In this document: one piece after another, positions 16,449 to 24,159 of the stretch | How positions within the stretch are numbered: the first letter of the stretch is position 1 | How the letters are laid out: each line of letters opens with the position of its first letter | DNA from: JBCCXZ01 sp965228005 | GTDB lineage: Bacteria; Planctomycetota; Planctomycetia; Pirellulales; Lacipirellulaceae | Assembly: GCA_965228005.1 (NCBI GenBank) | Contig: CBDDGV010000003.1 | Location: forward strand, 1,488,001-1,552,000 | Direction of reading: 5' to 3' | Length of the DNA stretch: 64,000 bases | The notes under the pieces: model-generated | Seen by the model: only the letters and a program-made list of their open reading frames with translations | The model's database searches: none | What the model was told of the DNA's origin: nothing | Translations under genes and position numbers: made by a program

Positions 16449-17669
16449 CTAGAGACGAGCAGCCAGCGCTTCTTCGACGGTGACCTTCCACGGCGGGAAC
16501 GGGTCGCGGAAGTCTTGCCAGGCCTCGATGCCTTCCGATAACTCCTCGTCCGTCAGCAAACAGTCCTGGAGCGAGTCGTAGAGGGCGATCTCGTCCATGC
16601 CGATTCCGATGAAGACCATTTCTTGGCGGCAGTCGCCCACTTCGGGGTGCCACTTGCCTCCGAGGTCGGCCTGAAAACTCTCCGAGTCGGGCCAGTGCTC
16701 CTGAGGGACGGCGGCCCACCAGAAGCCGCCGAAATCGAGCCGGGCGACGCGGCCCGCCTGAGACCAGACGCCGATCTTGTCCAGCCGGCTGGCGAGCCAG
16801 AAGAAGCCCTTGCTGCGGAGCACGCCGTTCCACTCTTGGTTGAGCCGGTTGTAAAAGCGGTCCGGGTGGAACGGCCGCCGGGCGCGGAACACGAAGCTGC
16901 TGACGCCGTACTCTTCCACCTCGCTGGCTCCGTCGCCGCGGAGGGTGAGCTGCCAACCCTTGCTCTGCTTGGCGATCTCGAAGTCGAAGCGTCCGGTGCC
17001 CATGATGCGCGTGGGCTCGACCTTGCCGAACGAGGCGCGGAGCTTGAGAGCGTGGGGGTTGAGCTGTTCGACGTAGGCCTCGACGGCCGTGAGCGCGTCG
17101 TCGTCGATGAGGTCGGTCTTGTTCAGGATGATGACGTTGGCGAACTCGACCTGCTCGGTGAGGAGGTCGGCGACGGTCCGCGGGTCGTCTTCGGTGGCGG
17201 CCTGGTCGAGGCTCTGGAGGTCTTTGCCGATGCGGAGGTCTTCCAGGTAGTGGGCGGCGTCGACGACGGTGACCATCGTATCGAGGTCAGCGATCTCGGA
17301 GAGCGGCGTGCCGTCGCCGATCGCGAAGGTGAAGGTGTCGGCGACGGGGGCCGGCTCGGAGATGCCGGTCGACTCGATCAGGAGGTAATCGAACCGGCCT
17401 TCTTTGGCTAACGACGCGACCTCGGCAAGAAGGTCCTCGCGGAGGGTGCAGCAGATGCACCCGTTGGTCATCTCGACGAGCTTCTCTTCGGTGCGGCTGA
17501 GGGCGGCTTCGCCGCCGACGATGAGTTGCGAGTCGATGTTGACTTCGCTCATGTCGTTGACGATCACGGCGACGCGCATGTCCGACCGGTTGGCGAGCAC
17601 GTGGTTGAGGAGCGTGGTCTTGCCGGCCCCGAGAAAGCCGGAGAGGACGGTCACAGGGAGTCTGTTCAT
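16449..17669 (-). CDS. CobW/COG0523 family GTP-binding metallochaperone
   Basis: 406 aa from the ATG at 17669; the open frame upstream is antisense to the preceding gene. The Walker A motif SGFLGAGKTTLLNHVL is at residues 10-25, the GCICC metal-binding motif (CxCC) near residue 70, a switch region ESTGISEPAPVADTF, and the GTP-specific NKTD (IILNKTDLID). The C-terminal third is the CobW C-domain (SSFVFRARRPFHPDRF). COG0523 proteins deliver zinc, cobalt or nickel to client proteins, many under zinc starvation. It is the last gene of a five-gene operon with twin unknown proteins and a flavoprotein. The metal is not determinable from sequence. Confidence 0.92.
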   Translation of the reverse strand: MNRLPVTVLSGFLGAGKTTLLNHVLANRSDMRVAVIVNDMSEVNIDSQLIVGGEAALSRTEEKLVEMTNGCICCTLREDLLAEVASLAKEGRFDYLLIESTGISEPAPVADTFTFAIGDGTPLSEIADLDTMVTVVDAAHYLEDLRIGKDLQSLDQAATEDDPRTVADLLTEQVEFANVIILNKTDLIDDDALTAVEAYVEQLNPHALKLRASFGKVEPTRIMGTGRFDFEIAKQSKGWQLTLRGDGASEVEEYGVSSFVFRARRPFHPDRFYNRLNQEWNGVLRSKGFFWLASRLDKIGVWSQAGRVARLDFGGFWWAAVPQEHWPDSESFQADLGGKWHPEVGDCRQEMVFIGIGMDEIALYDSLQDCLLTDEELSEGIEAWQDFRDPFPPWKVTVEEALAARL

Positions 17670-17680
17670 GGCGGCACGGG

Positions 17681-18331
17681 TTAGATGGTGTAACGTTTGA
17701 GTGTGCGGCTGGTCGATTGGCCGTTGCGCTCCCAGCCGCGTTGGCTGAGGAACCGCCATGCGGGCGCCGTCTTCTCGGCGTGCACGAACGGCCGGAGCCA
17801 AGTCTCCACGCATTCGCGGCGGTAGTCGAGGCCCGCGGTTTCGCAGACCCAAGCCTCGTACTCGGCGATCCAGAGCTGCGATAGTTTCCAGAGTTTGCGA
17901 GCGCTCTGCCACTGCGGCCTGCCGCGTGGGCGGGCGAAGACGGGCAACTCGTCGGGCCAGTGGATGGACAGAGAGAGCGATTCGATGGGGGCCCAGTTGG
18001 GGCAAAACTCGAAACGGTCTAGGAAAATGCCGCCGAGGTCGCGGCGCCCGAAGAACATGCCGAAACCCCACAGAGACACGTGCAGCTGCTCATGGTCCAG
18101 TCGGTAGCACGTGGACCGGTCGGCGCTCTGGTCCCGATGACGCTCAAAGCCGAATCGCATCAGCAGGTTCTCACCGGCGTGTTCGATGTCTCTTCCCCAG
18201 CACCAGACCTGCTGCTCCATCAGCCTGCCGCCAAACCGGTGCACCGGCCGGGGGATGCACCACCCTTGGCCTGCCCGCGCTCGTTGCGTCGGCCTTGTGC
18301 GGTTGGATTGCGCTGGTGAGGATTCAGGCAT
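17681..18331 (-). CDS. Unknown protein of the WCWGRDI family, copy 2
   Basis: Up to 216 aa. The first Met at 18331 leaves a 19-base gap to the previous gene; an internal ATG at 18220 (MEQQVWCWGRDI) would give 179 aa, and neither has a strong ribosome site. It is a paralogue of the gene just upstream. Shared features in order: QQxWCWGRDI, LLxxFGFxR, LxxxGFGxFxG, LGGxFLxRFEFxP, WIAEYEA, a YRx7-8W element and an AWR near the C-terminus. There is no signal peptide or membrane helix, so it is probably cytoplasmic. No known family is recognised. Its place between a flavoprotein and a CobW metallochaperone points to metal handling, by context only. Confidence 0.75.
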   Translation of the reverse strand: MPESSPAQSNRTRPTQRARAGQGWCIPRPVHRFGGRLMEQQVWCWGRDIEHAGENLLMRFGFERHRDQSADRSTCYRLDHEQLHVSLWGFGMFFGRRDLGGIFLDRFEFCPNWAPIESLSLSIHWPDELPVFARPRGRPQWQSARKLWKLSQLWIAEYEAWVCETAGLDYRRECVETWLRPFVHAEKTAPAWRFLSQRGWERNGQSTSRTLKRYTI

Positions 18332-18350
18332 GAAGGCGATTGCGGCGGGG

Positions 18351-18959
18351 TCATCGCTTCGGGACGAACGCTTGGAAGTTCTCGGCGACCGATTCGCCGA
18401 GCGATCGCCACGCGCAAGCCATCTCTTCGGCCGGCATGATGGCGTGCTTGTCGTTGTCCCACGCGTCGATTGTGGCTTGCCGGTACTCGGCCCCCAGCCG
18501 CTCGGCGATGGTCGCTTCGTACTCCGCGATCCAGTCGATCAGGCCCATTGTGAGCGACTGGCATGCGGTTCGTTCAGAGTTGTCGGGTGGACTCAGTTTC
18601 GGCAGGTCCGCCTGCGACCAGGGCGGGCGGTACAGGTTTGTTTGTTCTGTGAAACGCGGCCGGAACTCGAAACGCGGCAAGAAGACGCCGCCCAGCCGAT
18701 CTGCACCGTAGAAGACGCCGAACCCGCGTAGGAGGACGCGCCGCCCCTGCGGCAGCTCCAAGGTGTAGACGCTGGAAGACCTCCCGCGGTCGGCGGGCGG
18801 CTCGGTGCGCGTGAAGCCGATCTCAAGCAGCCAGTTGCCTGCGGGCCGCAGGATGTCGCGGCCCCAGCACCAGATCTGCTGGCTGAGCAGGTCGACCGCG
18901 TGTTCGAGGAGTTCGCGTTCGACGAACTGCTGATGGTTGGGTCGAAAGGCCACGCACAT
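18351..18959 (-). CDS. Unknown protein of the WCWGRDI family, copy 1
   Basis: 202 aa. The ATG at 18959 sits one base after the stop of the small membrane-protein gene, giving tight coupling; a longer reading would overlap that gene. N-terminal residues 1-28 are helical (FVERELLEHAVDLLSQQ), then WCWGRDI at about 29-35, GNWLLEIGFTRTEPP, LRGFGVFYGADRLGGVFLP, RFEFRPRF, WIAEYEATIAERLGAEYR and AWRSLGESVAEN. The pattern matches the downstream copy throughout, so the pair arose by tandem duplication. The conserved Trp, Cys, Arg and Asp cluster could form a binding site. Cytoplasmic and of unknown function. Confidence 0.78.
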   Translation of the reverse strand: MCVAFRPNHQQFVERELLEHAVDLLSQQIWCWGRDILRPAGNWLLEIGFTRTEPPADRGRSSSVYTLELPQGRRVLLRGFGVFYGADRLGGVFLPRFEFRPRFTEQTNLYRPPWSQADLPKLSPPDNSERTACQSLTMGLIDWIAEYEATIAERLGAEYRQATIDAWDNDKHAIMPAEEMACAWRSLGESVAENFQAFVPKR

Positions 18960-18960
18960 C

Positions 18961-19197
18961 TCAATCAGCCTCGGCGGCTGCGGCGGCGGCGATGTTCGCC
19001 GTGAGCCAAGCCGAAGCGGCAAGCAACTGCAACCAGTCGCCGGGAGAACTGATGCCGTAGGCAAAGACGCTGCCAATCCAGCACAGGCTGGCTACGGTCT
19101 GGCCGATCCACTCGACCCGGAGCACCTTAGCCAGCCGGCTTGGCCCTCTTGAGGCTTCGCTCGTTTCTTCCAAGATGCCCTCAGTGCTAGTCAACAT
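18961..19197 (-). CDS. Small two-helix membrane protein
   Basis: 78 aa. Its ATG (19197) overlaps the stop of the upstream flavoprotein gene by 7 bases, and its stop is one base before the next start, so it is firmly embedded in the operon. The first 28 residues are polar; two hydrophobic segments follow (IGQTVASLCWIGSVFAYGIS and WLQLLAASAWLTANIAAAAA). No family is recognised. It could anchor or partner the neighbouring unknown proteins, but nothing in the sequence shows this. Confidence 0.65.
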   Translation of the reverse strand: MLTSTEGILEETSEASRGPSRLAKVLRVEWIGQTVASLCWIGSVFAYGISSPGDWLQLLAASAWLTANIAAAAAAEAD

Positions 19198-20324
19198 ACG
19201 CACTCCTCTCCGCAGCACGACAGGTCGTCCAGGTACATGCCCCACTGGCGGTATTTTTCTAGTTCTTCCGCCGGCAGCCCGAGCGAGGTCGCAACGGCCT
19301 TGGCGACGACGGCGAAGCGTTGGCGGTACTTGTAGATAAAGCAAAAGACGTGATTCTCGTGCCGGACCGACGGCCCGCAGAGGAAGAGACCCGGCGAGAT
19401 CGTTGATTCGTCCTGCTCGGTGAGCAATGGGAATCCGTCGTCGCGACGCTCGAACAGCCCGTCCACGAATCCCAGACTGCCCTCGAAGCCGGTCGCAAGC
19501 AGGGGCGGCGCGGAGGTCTTCAGCTGACCGCCGTCGTCGGTGCAGACGACGTACTCCTCGCCCTCGCGCCTTACGGCGGACACCTTGCTGTTGGGCAGCA
19601 GTTCGATTTGGGCTTCGAACCACTCCTCCCGCATCCGTTCCAGCGAGTAGGTCGAGAGCGCGACGCTGGGGTCGGACGACTCGTCGTCCCAGGGGCAGCC
19701 GGAGTCGAGCAGCCTCGCCCGCTTGTCGTAGCAGGCCAGGTGGAAGGCGGCGTCGACGCCCGACTCGTAGCCCCCGATGATGACGAAATCGTCGCCCGGC
19801 AGTTCGCCGTATGACGCGACCGTGGCGGTGTGCCGGCAGAGTTCGGCGCCTTCGAACTCAAGCCGCTTCGGGTACTGGAATTCGCCCGCCGCCCAGATCA
19901 GGCGCCTGCAGCGCAGCGTTTCGTTCGGCGTGTCCAGCAAGAACGCGTCGGCCGCCCTCCTCACACGGGCCACGTCGACGCCGTCCCGCACCGGCAGCTC
20001 GAAGTACCTGGCGACGGCTTTCAGGTGGGCGGCGTATTCGGCGCCGGTCGGGTGCTCGACCTGGAGGCTGTGCGCGGGCGAGACCCCGATCGCGATCGAG
20101 TTCAGGTCGAGCATGCCGATCGAGTTGCTCGGGAACGACGGCGTGATGAACCGCGTTTCAGCGGGCCAACGGTCGAAGGAGGCGCCGACGCCGTGGCGGT
20201 CGATCACCACGAAGTCCTCGACGCCGGCGTGCTTCAGCGCGACGCCGACGCCGACGCCCGCCGCCCCTGCGCCTACGACGATCGCGTCGTAGGTCTTCGT
20301 GTTTGTTCTTGTCGCTGCTATCAC
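19191..20324 (-). CDS. FAD/NAD(P)-dependent oxidoreductase, monooxygenase-like
   Basis: 377 aa starting at GTG 20324. An N-terminal FAD Rossmann motif (DAIVVGAGAAGVGVGVALKHAG) is followed by a Trp/Phe-rich segment (GASFDRWPAETRFITPSF) as in flavin-containing monooxygenases. A second dinucleotide motif (DDFVIIGGYESGVDAAFHL) should bind NAD(P)H. The protein ends in an unusual cysteine cluster, LSCCGEECVC. It is the first gene of the operon flavoprotein, two-helix protein, WCWGRDI twins, CobW. Related single-component flavoproteins act in N-hydroxylation or thiol reduction; the reaction here is unknown. A perfect inverted repeat lies 64 bases upstream. Confidence 0.82.
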   Translation of the reverse strand: MIAATRTNTKTYDAIVVGAGAAGVGVGVALKHAGVEDFVVIDRHGVGASFDRWPAETRFITPSFPSNSIGMLDLNSIAIGVSPAHSLQVEHPTGAEYAAHLKAVARYFELPVRDGVDVARVRRAADAFLLDTPNETLRCRRLIWAAGEFQYPKRLEFEGAELCRHTATVASYGELPGDDFVIIGGYESGVDAAFHLACYDKRARLLDSGCPWDDESSDPSVALSTYSLERMREEWFEAQIELLPNSKVSAVRREGEEYVVCTDDGGQLKTSAPPLLATGFEGSLGFVDGLFERRDDGFPLLTEQDESTISPGLFLCGPSVRHENHVFCFIYKYRQRFAVVAKAVATSLGLPAEELEKYRQWGMYLDDLSCCGEECVC

Positions 20325-20387
20325 GATCCGGCCTGCTTCGTATCCGGCCTGCTTCGTCGAACTACCAGTCGACAGAGACTACCAGAA

Positions 20388-20402
20388 TGCAATTGGATTG
20401 CA
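20388..20402. promoter_or_regulatory. Candidate operator of the CobW operon
   Basis: TGCAAT-N3-ATTGCA is a perfect 6-bp inverted repeat, 64 bases upstream of the flavoprotein start. Its size and spacing resemble Fur-family (Zur-like) boxes. Assignment to Zur rests only on the CobW context. Confidence 0.4.
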
Positions 20403-20595
20403 AGTGCGTGTGCATCGTATTGTGTCCTCCGCAACTCTTGCACTGGTATACGTACTGCAGATCCGGTGCGCGCCAGTGGGCAGAGTTTTTGCTAGGGAGT
20501 ACCTGGGCTTACCGCCCGATGACGAGTGCCTACAGGCTAGCGATCGCCGCAGCAGAGGGGCTGAGCATCTGAAACTAGTACACTATGTTTCGCCC

Positions 20596-20685
20596 GTGAT
20601 CGGCCGAGTCGATCCAGACTGCTTCTACGTTTCTGCCAGGCGGTTGCGGCGGCGCCTGCGGGAACTGCGGTGGGCCCGCTGGTGA
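20596..20685 (+). pseudogene. Truncated 5' copy of the Y-family polymerase gene
   Basis: Reading from GTG 20596, the 29 codons translate as VIGRVDPDCFYVSARRLRRR and so on, matching the start of the intact polymerase at 22921 (MIGHVDSDCFYVSAERVRRR) at both protein and DNA level, then stop. The homology also covers upstream sequence: TACACTA lies 10 bases before the start codon in both copies. The rest of the gene is missing. Both copies point the same way and flank the ABC transporter pair, so this is a remnant of a duplication, not a working gene. Confidence 0.75.
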
Positions 20686-20744
20686 ACGGCGGCGCTTGGT
20701 CATCGGCGAAGAGTGGGGAGTCATCCCCAGAAGATGCGGCGTGG

Positions 20745-21968
20745 TCACGCGGTCTGCGTGCTTGTTGCGACGAACTTCGTGTTCGACTTGGGCTGCATCG
20801 GCAGCCTGCCGAACTTGGAGTGCACGCCGGTGTGCTGGAGTTCGGCAACGTTAGGGCCCATGCCCCGGCCGATGGCGACGACGAGCGCTGCGGTGAGTCC
20901 CAGGGCCAACGGGGCGTTGACGCCGGCGAAGGTGTAGAGCGAGTACGGCAGCGTGGCGCCGATGAAGAACATCAGCAGCGGGGCGACGAAGATCACGTCG
21001 TGCTTGGGCACGATCCACTGGCCTCTGGCCAACCGGAGGTCGATGCAGAAGCGGTCGCAGACGGCAGGCACGTACGCCCCGTACCGCATGACCGCGGCAG
21101 CGAAGGCAGACATCGCGGCAACCGGGAAGAGTGCCGGGACCTCGCCCGGCTCGCTCTTTTCGACTGCGACCACGAGCAGCCAGACCCACCCGCCCGCGAG
21201 GGACGCTTCGGCGGCGGCGCGGAGCTTGCCGACCCGGCATTCGCGGTGCGTCAGCAGTCGGTTGTAGGGCCAGCCGAAGATGTCTTTCAGGTTGGTCAAC
21301 ACCGTCGTTCTGACGAGCAACGGTTCGCCGTAGGCTGGGAACTTCCGGAGGGAGCCCCGCACGCCGTGCCAGCCGACCGCGGCGAACAACAGCGGCAGCA
21401 CCCCCACGGGGGCCTGCTCCGGGGCCGCGGCTGCGTAGACCACCGGCAGGGCCCCCGCTACGTAGCAGTGTGCGGACTGACCGGTCATCAGGTTGGCGAG
21501 GGTCCAGGCCAGCGCCGACCCGATCAAGAACGCCAGGGCTGGGATCGCGGCGATTGTCGCCGGGGTGTGGCCGAGCGCGTAACCGGTCGGGACCACCACG
21601 GCCGTGAAGGCCGCGAGCCCAACGATCTCGGACCAGACGATGTGGAGCGGCCCTTTCGGGAGCGGCAGCGACGGGTCCCAGGGCGTCCGGGCGAGCCACG
21701 CGGAGTACTTCGCGTCGAACACCGGGTGGTAGGCCAGCCCCTTGAAGAGACCCCAGGCTACGGGTAGCCAGGCAAGCACGAGCGCCGCCGGCTTCACGAA
21801 CTCCTCGACGACGACCTGCACTAGCGATTCGACGGAATGGGCGTTTCTTGTCAGCGTGGCCAAGACCAACAGTCCCATGATCGAGCAGACGCAGGCGGCC
21901 CCGAAGCCGACGGCGAGCACTCGCTTGTCTCTGAAGAAGGCGGCGAGGGTGGCGGGGAGGCGGATCAT
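20745..21968 (-). CDS. ABC transporter membrane subunit (ABC-2-like)
   Basis: 407 aa with roughly 9-11 hydrophobic helices, for example VLAVGFGAACVCSIMGLLVL near the N-terminus and VIFVAPLLMFFIGATLPYSL near residue 330. No signature of a known substrate is seen. The ATG at 21968 overlaps the stop of the ATP-binding subunit by 4 bases (ATGA), so the two form one transporter, most likely an exporter as ABC-2 type systems usually are. The C-terminal tail is polar and Thr/Gln-rich. It lies antisense between the truncated and intact polymerase copies. Confidence 0.8.
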   Translation of the reverse strand: MIRLPATLAAFFRDKRVLAVGFGAACVCSIMGLLVLATLTRNAHSVESLVQVVVEEFVKPAALVLAWLPVAWGLFKGLAYHPVFDAKYSAWLARTPWDPSLPLPKGPLHIVWSEIVGLAAFTAVVVPTGYALGHTPATIAAIPALAFLIGSALAWTLANLMTGQSAHCYVAGALPVVYAAAAPEQAPVGVLPLLFAAVGWHGVRGSLRKFPAYGEPLLVRTTVLTNLKDIFGWPYNRLLTHRECRVGKLRAAAEASLAGGWVWLLVVAVEKSEPGEVPALFPVAAMSAFAAAVMRYGAYVPAVCDRFCIDLRLARGQWIVPKHDVIFVAPLLMFFIGATLPYSLYTFAGVNAPLALGLTAALVVAIGRGMGPNVAELQHTGVHSKFGRLPMQPKSNTKFVATSTQTA

Positions 21969-22744
21969 TCTTGGGGCTCTTGGTGGAAGTACTCCCCCAC
22001 GGCGTCGATGGCTTCGGGGTAGAGGAGCTTGCCGAGCGCCTGCTCAAACGACGCTTCGCCGGTTTCCTCTTTGATTTGAGCGGGGGTCGCGAACAGAGAA
22101 ACGGTTTGGTCTTTGATGATCGCTACCCGGTCGGCGAGCTCCTCGACGAGCGCGGGCACGGGCGTGGTCATCACGACGGTGACCTGGGCGTCGTGGCGGA
22201 GCCTCTTGAGGACGCCTTTGAGGGCGAGGATGCCGGCCGGGTCGAGCCCGCCGGAGAAGGGTTCGTCCAGCAGCAGGTACGGCGCTTCGGTCATCAGGGC
22301 CGACGCGAGCGCGACCTTCTTCCTCTGCCCGGTGGAGTAGCTGCTGATGACGGCGTCTTGTTTGTCTTCCAGGTGGAAGAGCTTCAGGAGCCGGTCGGCG
22401 TGGTCGAAGCGGCGGAAGTCGTCGATGCCGTAGAGCCCGCCGACGTTCACCAGGAACTCGCGCCCGGTGTGCTTTGCGGGGAGCCAGGTGTCGTCCGGCA
22501 GGTAGGTGATCTTCTGGCGGAGCCGCTTCTCTTGCTGCACCGTTTCGCGGAGGCGGACGCCGTCGAACTCGACGTGGCCGCGGACGGGCCAGATGGCGCC
22601 GGCCATGCAGCCCAGGAGCGTGGTCTTGCCGGAGCCGTTGGGTCCGAGGAGGACGACGAGCTCGCCGGCTTCGACGGAGAGGTCGACGTCTAGCAGGACG
22701 GGGCGGAGGCCGTAGTGGTGGGAGAGTCCGCAGACTCGGATCAT
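21965..22744 (-). CDS. ABC transporter ATP-binding protein
   Basis: 259 aa, the normal size for a single nucleotide-binding domain. Walker A is GPNGSGKTTLL (about residues 34-44), the Q-loop lies near TYLPDD, the signature is YSTGQRKKVALASALM, Walker B is YLLLDEPFSGGLD, and the switch His of the usual motif is replaced in VVMTTP. It energises the membrane subunit encoded by the overlapping downstream gene. The C-terminal part continues past the NBD core with an extension (ATPAQIKEETG) seen in ABC-2 exporters. Substrate unknown. Confidence 0.9.
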   Translation of the reverse strand: MIRVCGLSHHYGLRPVLLDVDLSVEAGELVVLLGPNGSGKTTLLGCMAGAIWPVRGHVEFDGVRLRETVQQEKRLRQKITYLPDDTWLPAKHTGREFLVNVGGLYGIDDFRRFDHADRLLKLFHLEDKQDAVISSYSTGQRKKVALASALMTEAPYLLLDEPFSGGLDPAGILALKGVLKRLRHDAQVTVVMTTPVPALVEELADRVAIIKDQTVSLFATPAQIKEETGEASFEQALGKLLYPEAIDAVGEYFHQEPQE

Positions 22745-22892
22745 GGGATTGCGCCGGGGTGGAGGGGCTGTTTCTTGTAGTTCGCTGGCGCGTCGGCGAG
22801 CTGGCGGGAAATCGGGGAGCCGGGGCTCGGATTTCGGTCGACACCGAGTCTCTTACGAGCAGTATCGCAGGTGTTCGCGGCAGGCTGGATAT

Positions 22893-22908
22893 GTGTACTT
22901 ATATACAC
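22893..22908. promoter_or_regulatory. Candidate damage-response operator before the polymerase gene
   Basis: GTGTA-N6-TACAC is a perfect 5-bp inverted repeat ending 12 bases before the polymerase ATG, inside an AT-rich patch. The right half, with identical spacing to the start codon, is kept in the truncated copy at 20579-20585. Its size fits a LexA-type site, but no LexA consensus for this lineage could be checked. Confidence 0.45.
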
Positions 22909-22920
22909 TAAACTGCGGCC

Positions 22921-24123
22921 ATGATCGGCCACGTTGATTCAGACTGCTTTTACGTTTCCGCCGAGCGGGTGCGGCGGCGGCACCTGCGGGGGCTGCCGGT
23001 GGGCGTGCTCGGTAACCACGGCGCCTGCATCATCGCCAAGAGCTACGAGATGAAGGCCGCCGGCGTGGGCACCGGCATGCCGATCTGGGAGGCGACGCCC
23101 ATCTGTCCCGACGGAGTGTACGTGAAACGCGACTTCCGCTGGTACGAGGTGCTCAGCAGGAAGATGCTGTCGGTGGTGAAGGAGGGCAGCCCGCGGGTGG
23201 AGTTTTACTCGATCGACGAGAGCTTTTTTGAGACGCCTACCGCGACGGTCGAGGCGGCCCAGGGGCTGCAGAGGGAGGTTTTGCGTCGGGTCGGGGTGCC
23301 CGTGAGCGTGGGGCTGGCGCCGACCAAGACGCTGGCGAAGCTGATCTCCGATTCGTCCAAGCCGTTCGGGTGCGGGGCGGTGACGACCGACCGCGAGCGG
23401 CGGCGGCTGCTCGAAGGGCTGCCGGTGACGGAGGTGACGGGCATCGCGCGGCGGTCGGCGGCGAAGCTCGCGCAGCACGGCATCACGACGTGCGACCAGT
23501 TCGCCGCGGCGGACCGGGCGTTCATCCGTTGGCTGCTGACTAAAACGGGCGAGGAACTGTGGTGGGAGCTGAACGGCACGCCGGTCAAGCCGGTGGCGGT
23601 GGCGCGGCCGGAGCACAAGTTCGTGAGCCGGGGCGGTTCGATCGGTCGCCCGTCGCGCGACCCGCAGCGTGTGGAGGCGTTTGTGGTGCGGAACACCGAG
23701 CGGCTGATCGAGGCGTTGGACCACTACCAGTTCGCGTGCGAGGAACTGACGCTGGAGCTGTTGTTCCGCGACGCGCCGGGCCGGGCCGGGAGGGTGAGCC
23801 TGCACGGAGGGCGGTACGAGGGCGACGTGCTGCGGCAGGCGGCGTTGTGGCTGATGCCGCGGGTGTGGAGCCCGGCGGGGGCGACGGTGCACTACATGCA
23901 CGTGATCGCGGGCCGGCTGTGCCCGCGGGGGCGGCGTCAGCGGAGCTTGTTCGAGCACCCGCGGGTGCGACTGTCGGCGGTGGCGGAGGTGCTGCGGACG
24001 GTGAACGACCAGGTGGGGCGGTTCGCGTTGCGGAGCGGCTCGACGCTGCCGCTGGCGGACGTGCACGCCGACCCGGCGAACGATTACGATATCTGCGATA
24101 TCCACGGGAAGAGCTGCTTCTGA
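22921..24123 (+). CDS. Y-family DNA polymerase (DinB/UmuC-like)
   Basis: 400 aa. Y-family catalytic features: DSDCFYVSAERV at residues 6-17 (first metal-binding Asp), the SYEMKAAGVGTGMP palm segment, and YSIDESFFE near residue 100 holding the catalytic Asp-Glu. VPVSVGLAPTKTLAKLISD and the helix-hairpin TEVTGIARRSAAKLAQHGI follow, then a little-finger domain. It lacks an obvious C-terminal beta-clamp motif; the tail reads DICDIHGKSCF. Such polymerases copy past damaged bases. A palindromic operator candidate sits just upstream and a SRAP-domain gene follows 36 bases later, suggesting a damage-inducible operon. Confidence 0.9.
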   Translation: MIGHVDSDCFYVSAERVRRRHLRGLPVGVLGNHGACIIAKSYEMKAAGVGTGMPIWEATPICPDGVYVKRDFRWYEVLSRKMLSVVKEGSPRVEFYSIDESFFETPTATVEAAQGLQREVLRRVGVPVSVGLAPTKTLAKLISDSSKPFGCGAVTTDRERRRLLEGLPVTEVTGIARRSAAKLAQHGITTCDQFAAADRAFIRWLLTKTGEELWWELNGTPVKPVAVARPEHKFVSRGGSIGRPSRDPQRVEAFVVRNTERLIEALDHYQFACEELTLELLFRDAPGRAGRVSLHGGRYEGDVLRQAALWLMPRVWSPAGATVHYMHVIAGRLCPRGRRQRSLFEHPRVRLSAVAEVLRTVNDQVGRFALRSGSTLPLADVHADPANDYDICDIHGKSCF

Positions 24124-24159
24124 CGTTTGTCGCTTCTGAGGATTTGTGAGGACGCTGCT

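Noticed and set aside
20299..20685. 128-codon frame around the polymerase fragment
   Set aside because: Only the last 29 codons resemble anything; the rest crosses the flavoprotein promoter region, so it is a fragment, not a gene.
22939..24105. 388-codon frame opposite the polymerase gene
   Set aside because: Rich in His/Arg/Pro from the complement of common codons, with no domain; the polymerase strand carries the real motifs.
24127..24159. Earlier ATG at 24127 for the SRAP gene
   Set aside because: It would place eleven residues before the essential Met-Cys start of the SRAP fold, while ATG 24160 has a GAGG site and gives Cys2.
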